Shown here piece after piece: positions 19,801 through 27,692 of a stretch of 64,000 nucleotides of DNA. The position numbers were made by a program, and so were the translations under genes. Origin of the DNA: Bacteroidota bacterium (lineage in GTDB: Bacteria > Bacteroidota > Bacteroidia > Chitinophagales > Saprospiraceae); NCBI GenBank assembly GCA_003045895.1, contig PZPC01000003.1, forward strand, positions 78,146 to 142,145, written 5' to 3'. Below the pieces are notes generated by a model, which ran no database searches, was not told the DNA's origin, and saw only the letters and a list, made by a program, of their open reading frames with translations. Within the stretch, counting starts at the first letter, position 1. Each line of letters starts with the position of its first letter.

Positions 19801-20529
19801 GTTCCGATTGTGGGTAACTATACGACGTTCGACAACCAGGACTTTGGTACCGTCAAAGGGTTTTCTTTCGGTTACGACTTGCGTCGGACCCGCAACCTGA
19901 GCCTGAACGCCAACTATACCTTACAGTTTGCCGACGGTACGGGCTCTGACACAGAGTCGCAGCGTGGACTGACCAACCGGGGTAACCTGCGTACCCTGTT
20001 CCCCTTGACCTTTGATGAGCGTCACCGCCTGAACGTGGTTGCTGACTACCGCTTCTCCCGCGAGAGTGGGCCCCGGGTAGCTGGTGCCTACATCCTGGCC
20101 AATGCCGGGATCAACCTCCAGGCCGTAGCCGTATCGGGCCGCCCCTACACCGCCAAGCAAGTGGCCGAGGAATTGGGTGGTTCTGGTACCATTGGTGCCA
20201 TCAACGGATCGCGCAAGCCTTGGAATTATACCCTGAACTTGCGGATTGAAAAGAACTTCACGGTGGGTAACAACATCGGGCTGAACGTATATATGCGGAT
20301 TTCCAACTTGCTGGATACCCGCAATACCATCAACGTGTACCCGGTAACCGGTGACCCGGAAGACGACGGCTTCCTCCGTTCTGCTTTTGGTCAGAACCAG
20401 ATCACGACGATCTCCAATTCCCAGCGCGAACTGCAATCCTACCTGGCATCTTACCAGTGGCGACTGCTGAATTCTGATTTCTACAGCCTGCCCCGGCGGA
20501 TATTCGTCGGTGCCAGTGTAGACTTTTAA
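16822..20529 (+). CDS. TonB-dependent outer-membrane receptor with carboxypeptidase-like N-terminal domain
   Basis: A 1235-residue receptor. It has a signal peptide (about 1-20), a carboxypeptidase-regulatory-like beta domain (about 22-110; GNYNFSNLDPATYDVEFTYLG), a plug domain (about 125-235, with GINVRGSRNDATNYYVDGVR and GVEARYGDVTGG), and a large beta-barrel ending in FVGASVDF with a terminal Phe. Such proteins import or move large molecules using TonB energy. No SusD gene follows; instead the next two genes encode a giant secreted protein and a PorV-like barrel. The substrate is unknown. A perfect hairpin lies immediately after the stop. Confidence 0.93.
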   Translation: MKRSLLFFALLLFGASFLAAQSASLGGKVTEEGKDPVVYGSVALYQNGVLKSVVETDIDGNYNFSNLDPATYDVEFTYLGLQTKRIEGVLIRSGKAVTLNAELSPEGILIQGVEVTAYKVPLVEQDNTTQGATLTSDQIRSLPTRNINALAATTAGLATADEGDGINVRGSRNDATNYYVDGVRVQGNLIPESEIDQLQVITGGVEARYGDVTGGIISITTKGPSDKFSGGIEAETSKYLDPYENSLVGVNFSGPILRNKKGVSILGFRVASRFTYQLDDDPSAVPIYRIKDEVLANLEANPVIVKGGSPFVAADFLTNDDVNVLDVRPYEERSQYNINGKIDARLSDAIDITLSGNYNDREDQFTPGENSSAGPSWRTLNSHNNPIQYDTDYRVNFRIRHRLGGGSTGEGADRKVSAIQNASYTLQASFENETTDVSDPVHRDNYFDYGYIGKFDVDYIPVFEVDADELGNIFLNHVDYREVLRGYDPSNSPNPVLANYNNTFNLPTNETLNSEQPAYAIQNFFGNNNNRTIDDLYAINGRVTDIFTNSWNFHTNVGSIYNRSFKQDNDVTIFNANASFDLVPGGSEKGRHNIQLGIAYEGRTDRQYDVNNPRRLWTAARQNANGHIQGIDRENADTLGLYSQLYDPAGIIDPFFDAPILSLTLTNPTDARFYKAIRESLGLSLDTYVNVDGLTPDQLDLSMFSAKELNDQFILSYYGYDYLGNEFDGTFEDFFTARGDDNIRTFPVAPARPLYTSAFIQDKFTFRDIIFRLGVRVDRYDANTQVLQDPYSLYAIQGASDFHNNFGGDRPGNIGDDFRVYTDTENGESIRAYRDGDNWYQADGRPVNGPQEIEGIRSGLVFPKYQDPRAQEANYIKSEDFNPESAFKDYEVQLNVMPRLAFSFPISDQANFFAHYDVLVQRPNSNTIATALDYFYFVERTGTQTFDNSSLRPERTVDYEVGFQQALTTSSAIKISAYYKEMRDMIQLRTFFPVPIVGNYTTFDNQDFGTVKGFSFGYDLRRTRNLSLNANYTLQFADGTGSDTESQRGLTNRGNLRTLFPLTFDERHRLNVVADYRFSRESGPRVAGAYILANAGINLQAVAVSGRPYTAKQVAEELGGSGTIGAINGSRKPWNYTLNLRIEKNFTVGNNIGLNVYMRISNLLDTRNTINVYPVTGDPEDDGFLRSAFGQNQITTISNSQRELQSYLASYQWRLLNSDFYSLPRRIFVGASVDF

Positions 20530-20540
20530 GTAAATATTTT

Positions 20541-20570
20541 TCCTGGAAGTTGCCACCGCAACTTCCAGGA
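20541..20570 (+). terminator. perfect 13-bp intercistronic hairpin
   Basis: Arms at 20541-20553 and 20558-20570 pair perfectly around a 4-base loop. It lies between the TonB receptor stop and the next start (20595). There is no long U run, so it may be a partial terminator or an mRNA stabiliser within the operon. Confidence 0.6.
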
Positions 20571-20594
20571 TTTACAACTGATAAATTCATAATT

Positions 20595-23500
20595 ATGCGT
20601 ATTTATAACTCATGGCTTTTGACGCTGCTGGGCTTGTGCGTGACCCTGGCCCTTCAGGCTGCGGCCGGGCCGGGCAAACCTGGCCGGCCAGCGGGTACGC
20701 CTTCTGAGCAAGTATCTTTTCGGGAAAACTGCGACAATGCAGTTACCTTCATTGACCAACAGATTAATAACGTCCGCGCCCGTCTGACGACCGGCGGTGA
20801 CGTTTGGTGGAATGGTTCGGACGAAGGACGTTACGTCGTTCCCAAGCCACCTCCGGGCGTGCCCGAAGTATCTTCCATCTTTGCCGGTGCCGTTTGGCTG
20901 GGCGGGAAGGATCCCGGGGGCAACCTCAAAGTAGCAGCTCAGACCTTTGGCCGCAGCAGTGGTGATTTTGACTTTTACCCCGGCCCGCTGAACGAAGGAA
21001 ACCCCGATTACCCAGGTGGCGCACTGGCCGATCCCCGGCGGGGAACGGTTGGCCGCGATACTTGTGCCCAGTGGGACAAGTTCTTCGTGGTGTCGGGTAC
21101 CAATATCGACCAACACGTGCGCAATTGGCGCAAAGCCCAATCGCTGGGTGAGACCTTCCTGGATCCGGAAACCATTTCGAATGACGTCCTGGGCTGGCCA
21201 GCCCGTGGCAACCGCTTTTTCGAAGGTATTCACCAGTTTCGCCTGCCCAACACCATCCAGGGACTGGCTGGTTTTTGGGACCAGGACCAGGACGGCAACT
21301 ACGAACCCGATGAAGGCGATTACCCCATCATCGAAATCCGCGGTTGTCTGGACGTCGAGCCCCGCTCGAGCCCCGACGAAATGATCTTCTGGGTGTACAA
21401 CGATGCCGGTAACGAACACCGCGAATCGGGTTCGCCCAACAAAATACAGATGGAAGTACAGGTGCAAGCCTTTGCTTACCAAACCAACGACGACATCAAC
21501 AGCATGACCTTCCAGCGCTATAAGCTGATCAACCGCGCCATCGAGCAGATTGACAGTACTTATTTCGCCATGTGGGTAGACCCCGACCTGGGTTGTTCTT
21601 CGGACGACTACGTCGGTTGTGACGTGAGCCGCAGTTTGGCTTATGTCTACAATGCCGATGCCCTGGATGGTACCAACGGTTGTACCTGTGAAGGTGGCGT
21701 CAACTCTTACTGTGACGAAGTGCCCATTTTGGGTATCGACTATTTCCGCGGCCCGCTGAACGAAGTTGGCCAGGAACTGGGCATGTCTTCTTTTACCTAC
21801 TTCAACCGTGCTAGTTCCGTACCTACGCCGGCTCCCGGTACGACGGATCCGCAAACGGCACAGGAATATTACAACTACCTGTCGGGTCGTTGGCGCGACG
21901 GCACACCCTTCACCTTTGGTGGTGATGCTTACCAGCAGGGTGGCCCCGCTGTTCCCTACGCTTTCGTCGATGCACCCAATGATGCCAATGGCTGGTCCAT
22001 GTGTTCTGAGGGGATTCCCGTGGGTGACCGCCGGACCATTCAGGCTTCCGGCCAGTTTACCCTGTTGCCTGGTGCGGTCAACGAATTGATCGTGGGCGTG
22101 GTTTGGGTACCGGATCAAAGATATCCTTGCCCAAGTATTACCCGCTTGCAGAAGGCTGATGACGTGGCACAGAGCTTGTTCGACGCCTGTTTTGAAATCA
22201 ACCGCGGACCGGATGCACCGGACGTGAACTGGGTGGAGTTGGATCGTGAAATTATTGCGGTATTCTCCAACGATACCCTGATCTCCAACAACGCTTTCGA
22301 GCAGTACCAGGAGGAAGGATTGGGTATCCCCAACGGACAGGATAGCCTCTACCGCTTTGAAGGTTACAAACTCTTCCAGTTGTCAGGGCCTAATGTGTCT
22401 CTGGCGGACGTAGAAGATCCCACAAAAGTACGCCTGGTTTACCAGGTAGACAAGAACAACGAAATCGGCAAGATCTTCAACTGGGAAGGCCTAAGCCCCG
22501 AAGACGATCAGACGCCTACCGAAGAGGTCTATTTCGTTCCGGAACTGAAGGTCAATGGTATCAATTCGGGTATTCGCCACACTTTCCGCATCACGGAAGA
22601 CCAATTTGCGGCCGGTGACCGCCGCCTGGTTAATCACCGCAAGTACTACTTTACGGCCGTGGCCTATGGCTACAACAACTACCTGGAATTTGACCCGAAC
22701 CGCGAAGGCGACCAGGGACAAAATACCCCCTACCTGGAAGGTGACCGCAATATTGGCGATGGCGAAAACGGTTTTTATACCGTGATTCCCCGCAAGATTC
22801 TTGATCGTCAGCTGCAAGCCGCCTACGGTGATGGTCCTGTGGTGACCCGTATTGATGGTGTGGGTACGGGCAGCAACTTCCTGGACCTCTCTGATGAGAC
22901 CCGTACGGAAATTGACAAACTCGTAGAAACCGACGCGGCCAATACGTTCTCTGGCGAAGTCACCTACAAAGGCGGCTTTGGTCCGATCAATGTACAGGTA
23001 TTCAACCCCCTGGAAGTAGCTGACGGCGAGTATGAACTCACCTTCACGGACAACAACATGGGCAACAGCACGCTGGAAACACCTACGTTGTGGACACTCC
23101 GCAGCCTGACCAACCCAACTGCTCCGGTCATTACCTCAGAGAAGCCGATCAACGAACTGAATGAACAGATCATTCGCGAGTTTGGCTTCTCCGTTTCCAT
23201 TGCCCAGGTAGCTGAGCCCGGTGCCAGCCCGTTCACCAACCCAACCAATGGTGCCCGCGGTTACGCCGAAGAATACCTCAACCCGGACGCACGACCCTGG
23301 TTCTTTGGTATCCCCGATAACCTGGTGATCGCCACGGGCAATCCGGTGGCTGATGCCCAGGTCTACGATTTTGTCGATACGGATAACTCGACGGAGGACG
23401 ACTATGCCCTGGATCCTAACCAGGCTTTCACCAGTGTACAAGCCACGCCCTTCATTCCTTATTTCCTGGCCAACTGGCGCGCCAAGGAAGGAGGAGCCTA

Positions 23501-24680
23501 CTACCAGACGCCAGCCTGGGTGAATTCGGGTAATGGCAACAATATTGTGCGCAACCAGTCTTCTCTGAATGTGCTCAACAACGTGGACATTGTCCTGACC
23601 AGCGATAAGTCGTTGTGGAGCCGTTGTGTGATCATCGAAACGATGAATCCTGCCTACGAAGACGCCGGCTTTTTTGCCGAAGGAGAGAAAAATATGTTTG
23701 ACCTCCGGGCTAAGCCTTCCGTGAGCAAGGATGCCGGAGCGGATGGTTTGCCTGCTCCTGACAGCAACCCCTTACCTGGCGAAGAGGTGGGTATGGGCTG
23801 GTTCCCAGGTTATGCCGTCGACGTAGAAACCGGGGTGCGACTGAACATCTTCTTTGGCGAGAATTCCGTTTACAACGGTTCTTTGGGCATCGGCCCCGCT
23901 AACGGAGGAGACATGATGTTCAACCCGAGTGACGAGTTCTTTGTCCCAACGCCAGGTGGTGGGGTTTCACCCTTCAACTACCCATCCGGTGGCCAACACT
24001 TCGTTTACGTGAGCAATACGGCTTACGACCGTTGTGCGGTGTTTGCGAACCGATTTGGTGACTCCAGTCCGCTGCGCAAGGTATCGCCGCTGCGTACGGT
24101 TACCTGGGCGGGCATGATCGCCAGAGCTCCAGGAACACCCGCTATGAAGTCTTACGCAGATGGGTTGATCCCCGAAGATCTGATCGTCAAACTGCGGGCA
24201 GACAATGCCTACCAGGTGACGACGGGTACCGGCGAATTCAATGGCTACCCCACTTACCGCTTTACCCTGGAAGGAAAGCAGGCTTTGCCACTGGATGCAA
24301 TTGCCTTAGACAACGCTTTGCAGTCGATCAACGTCGTTCCTAACCCGTACTACGGATTTTCCCAGTACGAAGATTCCCAGTTTGAGACGGTCGTTAAAAT
24401 TTCCAATTTACCCAGCCTGTGTACGATTTCGATCTACTCATTGGACGGCAAGTTTATCCGGAAATACGACCGCAACGAAGTGGGTGCTGCACAAACCAGC
24501 CCTAACCGGGCTTTTGATCGCAACCAGGTCAATCCGGATTTGGAGTGGGATTTGAAAAACTTCCGCGGTATTCCGATTGCTAGTGGGGTGTACCTCATTC
24601 ACGTTTCCGCTCCTGGTTTGGGAGAACGAACCCTCAAGTGGTTTGGTGTGAATCGTCAATTTGACCCCTCTGGTTTGTAA
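20595..24680 (+). CDS. giant secreted protein with T9SS-like C-terminal domain, partner of TonB/PorV genes
   Basis: A 1361-residue exported protein. The ATG at 20595 opens a clear signal peptide (MRIYNSW to LQAAAG); the longer frame from 20550 does not start at ATG and would mask it. I recognise no enzyme domain. Residues 30-250 contain AGAVWLGGKDPGGNLK and many Gly/Asp turns, with an acidic patch resembling a calcium loop (DQDQDGNYEPDEGD). Cysteines cluster near 350-375. The last 110 residues (SINVVPNPYYGFSQYE to the end) resemble a T9SS sorting domain, with YSLDGKFIRKY and GVYLIHVSAPGLGERT strands, but carry an extra tail after WFGVN. Its position between a TonB receptor and a PorV-like barrel suggests a cell-surface complex. 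Confidence 0.8.
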   Translation: MRIYNSWLLTLLGLCVTLALQAAAGPGKPGRPAGTPSEQVSFRENCDNAVTFIDQQINNVRARLTTGGDVWWNGSDEGRYVVPKPPPGVPEVSSIFAGAVWLGGKDPGGNLKVAAQTFGRSSGDFDFYPGPLNEGNPDYPGGALADPRRGTVGRDTCAQWDKFFVVSGTNIDQHVRNWRKAQSLGETFLDPETISNDVLGWPARGNRFFEGIHQFRLPNTIQGLAGFWDQDQDGNYEPDEGDYPIIEIRGCLDVEPRSSPDEMIFWVYNDAGNEHRESGSPNKIQMEVQVQAFAYQTNDDINSMTFQRYKLINRAIEQIDSTYFAMWVDPDLGCSSDDYVGCDVSRSLAYVYNADALDGTNGCTCEGGVNSYCDEVPILGIDYFRGPLNEVGQELGMSSFTYFNRASSVPTPAPGTTDPQTAQEYYNYLSGRWRDGTPFTFGGDAYQQGGPAVPYAFVDAPNDANGWSMCSEGIPVGDRRTIQASGQFTLLPGAVNELIVGVVWVPDQRYPCPSITRLQKADDVAQSLFDACFEINRGPDAPDVNWVELDREIIAVFSNDTLISNNAFEQYQEEGLGIPNGQDSLYRFEGYKLFQLSGPNVSLADVEDPTKVRLVYQVDKNNEIGKIFNWEGLSPEDDQTPTEEVYFVPELKVNGINSGIRHTFRITEDQFAAGDRRLVNHRKYYFTAVAYGYNNYLEFDPNREGDQGQNTPYLEGDRNIGDGENGFYTVIPRKILDRQLQAAYGDGPVVTRIDGVGTGSNFLDLSDETRTEIDKLVETDAANTFSGEVTYKGGFGPINVQVFNPLEVADGEYELTFTDNNMGNSTLETPTLWTLRSLTNPTAPVITSEKPINELNEQIIREFGFSVSIAQVAEPGASPFTNPTNGARGYAEEYLNPDARPWFFGIPDNLVIATGNPVADAQVYDFVDTDNSTEDDYALDPNQAFTSVQATPFIPYFLANWRAKEGGAYYQTPAWVNSGNGNNIVRNQSSLNVLNNVDIVLTSDKSLWSRCVIIETMNPAYEDAGFFAEGEKNMFDLRAKPSVSKDAGADGLPAPDSNPLPGEEVGMGWFPGYAVDVETGVRLNIFFGENSVYNGSLGIGPANGGDMMFNPSDEFFVPTPGGGVSPFNYPSGGQHFVYVSNTAYDRCAVFANRFGDSSPLRKVSPLRTVTWAGMIARAPGTPAMKSYADGLIPEDLIVKLRADNAYQVTTGTGEFNGYPTYRFTLEGKQALPLDAIALDNALQSINVVPNPYYGFSQYEDSQFETVVKISNLPSLCTISIYSLDGKFIRKYDRNEVGAAQTSPNRAFDRNQVNPDLEWDLKNFRGIPIASGVYLIHVSAPGLGERTLKWFGVNRQFDPSGL

Positions 24681-24690
24681 TTCCTATTTT

Positions 24691-24719
24691 GGTGAGATCT
24701 GCTACCGGCAGATCTCACC
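24691..24719 (+). terminator. perfect 12-bp intercistronic hairpin
   Basis: Arms at 24691-24702 and 24708-24719 pair perfectly around a 5-base loop, between the giant secreted protein and the PorV-like gene. A short T/A-rich stretch follows, but no real U run. It has the same arrangement as the hairpin at 20541-20570. Confidence 0.6.
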
Positions 24720-24741
24720 ATTCTTCTATTAAACTACGACG

Positions 24742-25791
24742 ATGAAAAAATCATTATACATTTTTCCCTTTTGCCTCCTACTGGTCGCTTCGTTGTGGGC
24801 GGGCAACCCTGATCGTCAGGGCGAGGCAGGAGCCGTACAGCTCCTGTTGAACCCCTGGGCCAACAGTGCTGGTTTGCACACCCTGAATACCTCCTGTGTG
24901 AGAGGGGTGGAATCGCTGCGCATCAACCCGGCCGGGATGACGCGTATCAACCAAACGGAATTCGCCATCGGGAGTGCCAATTATTTGCAAGGGGCAGATA
25001 TTCGGCTCAACGCGCTGGGGCTGACCCAAAAAGTGGGTAACAACAGTGCTTTTGGCTTAAGTATTATGTCCGTTAACTTCGGTGATATCCTGGTGACCAC
25101 CACTGATCTGCCCGATCCCGATCCGGATGGCCCTACCTTTAATATCAACTTTTTCAACATCGGCTTGTCTTACGCGCACGAGTTCGAGAACAAGGTGTCG
25201 GTAGGGGTAACCCTGCGCGGGATTTCAGAGTCTACCTCTGATGTGTCGGCTTTTGGTATTGCTATTGATGCCGGGGTACAGTATGTTTCGGGCGAAAACG
25301 ACAACTTCAAGTTCGGTATTTCGCTGCGCAACATTGGTTCCCGGATGTCGTTTACCGGCCAGGGCCTGGCGACCTCCGCACCAGCGGGCGATGGCGATGC
25401 TTACAACCTGACCCTCGCACAGCGCTCGGCAGGTTTCGAGCTTCCTTCGATGCTCAACATTGGCGGCAGTTACGACTTTTTGGCAGATGAGGGTACCCAC
25501 CGGATAACGGTAATCGGAAACTTCACGGCCAACTCTTTTTCCCGCGACCAGATTGGTGCCGGCGTTGAGTACGCCCTGAAAGAACGTTTCATGGTGCGGG
25601 CTGCCTACCGGGCAGATATTGATGCCGATGTCGCTCAGGAATCTATTTATAGTGGCCCGAGCGCTGGCGCAACGATCAGTGTTCCCATGAGCAAGGAACG
25701 CAAAAACAACACGTTGTCAATTGATTATGCTTACCGGTCGACCAAAGTTTGGAAGGGTACTCACAATTTTGGGGTACGGATCAACCTGTAA
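24742..25791 (+). CDS. PorV/PorQ-family outer-membrane beta-barrel protein
   Basis: A 349-residue outer-membrane protein with a signal peptide (1-20, ending SLWA) and a FadL-like barrel. Residues 55-68 (ESLRINPAGMTRI) carry the NPAG signature of PorV/PorQ proteins, which act as T9SS shuttle or anchoring components. The rest is alternating beta-strand pattern ending in FGVRINL. Most genomes keep PorV near core por genes; this copy instead follows a TonB receptor and a T9SS-like secreted protein. It is probably a dedicated paralogue rather than the general PorV (inference). Confidence 0.85.
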   Translation: MKKSLYIFPFCLLLVASLWAGNPDRQGEAGAVQLLLNPWANSAGLHTLNTSCVRGVESLRINPAGMTRINQTEFAIGSANYLQGADIRLNALGLTQKVGNNSAFGLSIMSVNFGDILVTTTDLPDPDPDGPTFNINFFNIGLSYAHEFENKVSVGVTLRGISESTSDVSAFGIAIDAGVQYVSGENDNFKFGISLRNIGSRMSFTGQGLATSAPAGDGDAYNLTLAQRSAGFELPSMLNIGGSYDFLADEGTHRITVIGNFTANSFSRDQIGAGVEYALKERFMVRAAYRADIDADVAQESIYSGPSAGATISVPMSKERKNNTLSIDYAYRSTKVWKGTHNFGVRINL

Positions 25792-25800
25792 ACGAACCGG

Positions 25801-25818
25801 CCTGATTTTAAGATCAGG
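25801..25818 (+). terminator. 6-bp hairpin after the PorV-like gene
   Basis: CCTGAT at 25801-25806 pairs with ATCAGG at 25813-25818. It lies 10 bases after the PorV-like stop and has no U run; it is much weaker than the two hairpins upstream in the operon. Confidence 0.35.
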
Positions 25819-25835
25819 ACATATTATGGGAGGGC

Positions 25836-25866
25836 TTGCGCGAAATTAGCTTTTTTCGTAACTTTA
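25836..25866 (+). promoter_or_regulatory. promoter candidate immediately upstream of a strong terminator
   Basis: TTG at 25836-25838, a 20-nt spacer, then TAACTTTA at 25859-25866, one base off TAnnTTTG. Transcription would start near 25873 and meet the terminator hairpin within about 10 bases. Confidence 0.5.
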
Positions 25867-25872
25867 CATCCC

Positions 25873-25925
25873 GCAAAGGACAAGAACGTTTTCACGGAGC
25901 CTGTGAAAGCGTTCTTGTTTTTTTT
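25873..25925 (+). ncRNA. candidate very short RNA or aborted leader upstream of greA
   Basis: Defined by the promoter at 25836-25866 and the intrinsic terminator at 25881-25925, giving a product of about 50 nt that is almost wholly the hairpin. It could be a tiny regulatory RNA, or an attenuated leader of greA. It is predicted from the two signals only; the exact 5' end is an estimate. Confidence 0.3.
25881..25925 (+). terminator. strong intrinsic terminator
   Basis: A 15-bp stem (arms 25881-25895 and 25903-25917, one G-T pair, 7-base loop) is followed by eight T at 25918-25925. It is the best rho-independent terminator in the window and is suited to ending the TonB-to-PorV operon. Confidence 0.85.
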
Positions 25926-26108
25926 GTTTAAACACCCGGATCACCTCTTCCCCCCCCAATCAGTACGGTTGCTAGCTAATCGGCAATCGGATGGGCAGGT
26001 AGACCGGTATATTTTCAATACGGTAAGACGGAGACTATTAAGCTGTAGGTGTTAGCACAAGCGCACGATACGGCTTGCTGGTTTCGGTCTGCGATAAATA
26101 GCATGATT

Positions 26109-26582
26109 ATGTCAGGAATAAGTTATTTGACTCCGGAAGGCTACGAAAGGTTGCGCAACGACTTAGATGAGCTGAAGAGTACCGGGCGCTCAGAAGTAGC
26201 TAAAGCCATTGCTGAAGCCCGCGAAAAAGGCGATTTGTCGGAAAATGCGGAGTACGATGCCGCCAAAGAAGCGCAGGGACTACTGGAGCTGAAGATCAAC
26301 GAAATGGAAAAGGTACTGGCCAGTGCCCGGATTCTGGACAGTAGCCAGCTGGATATTTCCAAGGTGACCGTTTTGTCGAAGGTGACCATCAAGAACCTGA
26401 AACTCAAGAAAGAGATTACCTACCACCTGGTGTCTGAAAGTGAAGCGGACCTCAAAGCAGGAAAAATTTCCGTCAGCTCACCCATCGGGAAGGGGCTGTT
26501 GGGGAAAGCAATCGGAGACATCGCCCACGTACAAACCCCCGGGGGGTCTATGGACTTCGAAATTCTGCACATCTCGATCTAA
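26109..26582 (+). CDS. greA: transcription elongation factor GreA
   Basis: GreA, 157 residues, rescues backtracked RNA polymerase by stimulating transcript cleavage. The N-terminal coiled coil includes LTPEGYERLRNDLDELK and AREKGDLSENAEYDAAKE, with the acidic tip residues in GDLSENAEYD. The C-terminal domain contains SPIGKGLLGKAIGD. The ATG at 26109 (MSGISYLTPEG) gives the normal family length; ATG 26103 is two codons earlier, and the longer frame to 26049 uses GTG and a non-conserved extension. A stem (26591-26609) separates it from the HIT gene. Confidence 0.96.
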   Translation: MSGISYLTPEGYERLRNDLDELKSTGRSEVAKAIAEAREKGDLSENAEYDAAKEAQGLLELKINEMEKVLASARILDSSQLDISKVTVLSKVTIKNLKLKKEITYHLVSESEADLKAGKISVSSPIGKGLLGKAIGDIAHVQTPGGSMDFEILHISI

Positions 26583-26590
26583 TTCACCTT

Positions 26591-26609
26591 TCCTCAGCGC
26601 CGCTGAGGA
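26591..26609 (+). terminator. 8-bp hairpin between greA and the HIT gene
   Basis: TCCTCAGC at 26591-26598 pairs with GCTGAGGA at 26602-26609 around a 3-base loop. A short AT stretch follows. It is probably a weak terminator or intercistronic stem. Confidence 0.4.
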
Positions 26610-26623
26610 TAATTTTACAGCCT

Positions 26624-27019
26624 ATGGCCAGTTTATTTTCACGGATCGTAGCGGGGGAAATCCCTTGCCACCGGGTGGCGGAATCGGAGGATTTTTTGGC
26701 ATTTCTAGACATCAACCCACGGGCACAGGGGCACACCCTCGTTATCCCCAAGCAAGAAGTAGATTATATTTTCGAGCTGGACGAGCCCACCTATGCCCGT
26801 TTGTGGGCGTTTGCCCGCCGGGTGGCGGTGGCGGTGGAACAAGTTGTTCCCTGCGAGCGGATCGGTATTGCCGTGATCGGTCTGGAGGTACGGCATACCC
26901 ATATCCACCTGATTCCGATCAACAAAGTGGGTGATATTAATTTTGAACGCCCGCCGCTACAGCTGGAAGCGGAAGTATTGGCCAATTTAGCCGCGCAGAT
27001 AGCGGATGTCTTTGCGTAA
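26624..27019 (+). CDS. HIT family nucleotide-binding hydrolase
   Basis: A 131-residue histidine-triad protein. The triad is H91-T-H93-I-H95 followed by LIPIN; the N-terminal part (FSRIVAGEIPCHRVAE, then FLDINPRAQGHTLVIPK) is typical of the HINT/HIT branch that hydrolyses nucleoside phosphoramidates or dinucleotides. It is cytosolic. It follows greA by 41 bases on the same strand and meets ruvC tail to tail with only 14 bases between. Confidence 0.94.
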   Translation: MASLFSRIVAGEIPCHRVAESEDFLAFLDINPRAQGHTLVIPKQEVDYIFELDEPTYARLWAFARRVAVAVEQVVPCERIGIAVIGLEVRHTHIHLIPINKVGDINFERPPLQLEAEVLANLAAQIADVFA

Positions 27020-27033
27020 AGCAGTTTGTTCCC

Positions 27034-27615
27034 TTACTTATTTTTCAACTTGCTGGGATTGTCTTTGACAAAAGCATCCCAGCCGGTGTAGCTCTTGCCC
27101 GAACCGGTCGTGTGCTTGCTTTGGTAGTAGTGGCAGATCGCAGCGCCAAGGGCGTCCGTTGCGTCGAGGAGCTGGTTGCTGAGGTCGATTTTGAATTCTT
27201 GTTCCAGCATGGCTGCTACCTGTTCTTTGGACGCATTGCCGTTGCCGGTGACTGACTGCTTGATCTTGCGGGGAGAATATTCCTGGATGGTCATGCCACT
27301 GGTCATGGCTGCTGCAATAGCGACACCCTGCGCCCGGCCTAATTTTAGCATCGACTGGGCATTCTTGCCATAAAAAGGGGCTTCAATGGCCATTTCCCGG
27401 GGCTTGTGTTGAAAAATGACTTGCTTCAGCCGTTCAAAAATTCGCTGTAGCCGTTCTTCGTGGCTGGGTAATTTGCTCAGGTGAATAACGCCCATCTCCA
27501 CCAGCCGCAGATTTTTACCTTCGATTTCGATGACCGCAAAACCCAGCAGGCTGGTGCCGGGGTCGACTCCCAGCAAGCGGTAAGTTGCGGATTTTTCCTT
27601 TTTTTGATCTACCAT
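27034..27615 (-). CDS. ruvC: crossover junction endodeoxyribonuclease RuvC
   Basis: A 193-residue Holliday-junction resolvase. The four catalytic acids are visible at D18 (LLGVDPG), E78 (MAIEAPF), D151 and D154 (DATDALG), with the spacing of E. coli RuvC. The ATG at 27615 is preferred; the open frame continues to a TTG at 27660 without conserved sequence. A promoter for the divergent membrane-protein gene overlaps the 5' end of this coding sequence. ruvA and ruvB are not in the window. Confidence 0.96.
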   Translation of the reverse strand: MVDQKKEKSATYRLLGVDPGTSLLGFAVIEIEGKNLRLVEMGVIHLSKLPSHEERLQRIFERLKQVIFQHKPREMAIEAPFYGKNAQSMLKLGRAQGVAIAAAMTSGMTIQEYSPRKIKQSVTGNGNASKEQVAAMLEQEFKIDLSNQLLDATDALGAAICHYYQSKHTTGSGKSYTGWDAFVKDNPSKLKNK

Positions 27616-27637
27616 ACTGGTGGCCTGCGTAACTTTG
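27603..27637 (+). promoter_or_regulatory. promoter for the flippase-like gene, overlapping the ruvC start
   Basis: TTTG at 27603-27606, a 23-nt spacer, then TAACTTTG at 27630-27637, an exact TAnnTTTG. The predicted RNA starts near 27643, about 50 bases before the ATG at 27693. The -33 element lies inside ruvC, read on the other strand. Confidence 0.5.
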
Positions 27638-27692
27638 TCTTGTTCACACAAGGTAAACAATTTGTTGTAAAAAATAAGAATCGGTTATTAAA

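Larger units (their letters stand above)
25792..26108 (+). other. intergenic region with hairpin, promoter and terminator before greA
   Basis: About 317 bases. It holds a small stem (25801-25818), a good promoter (25836-25866), a strong intrinsic terminator (25881-25925) and then about 180 bases with no recognised element before the greA start. Confidence 0.6.
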
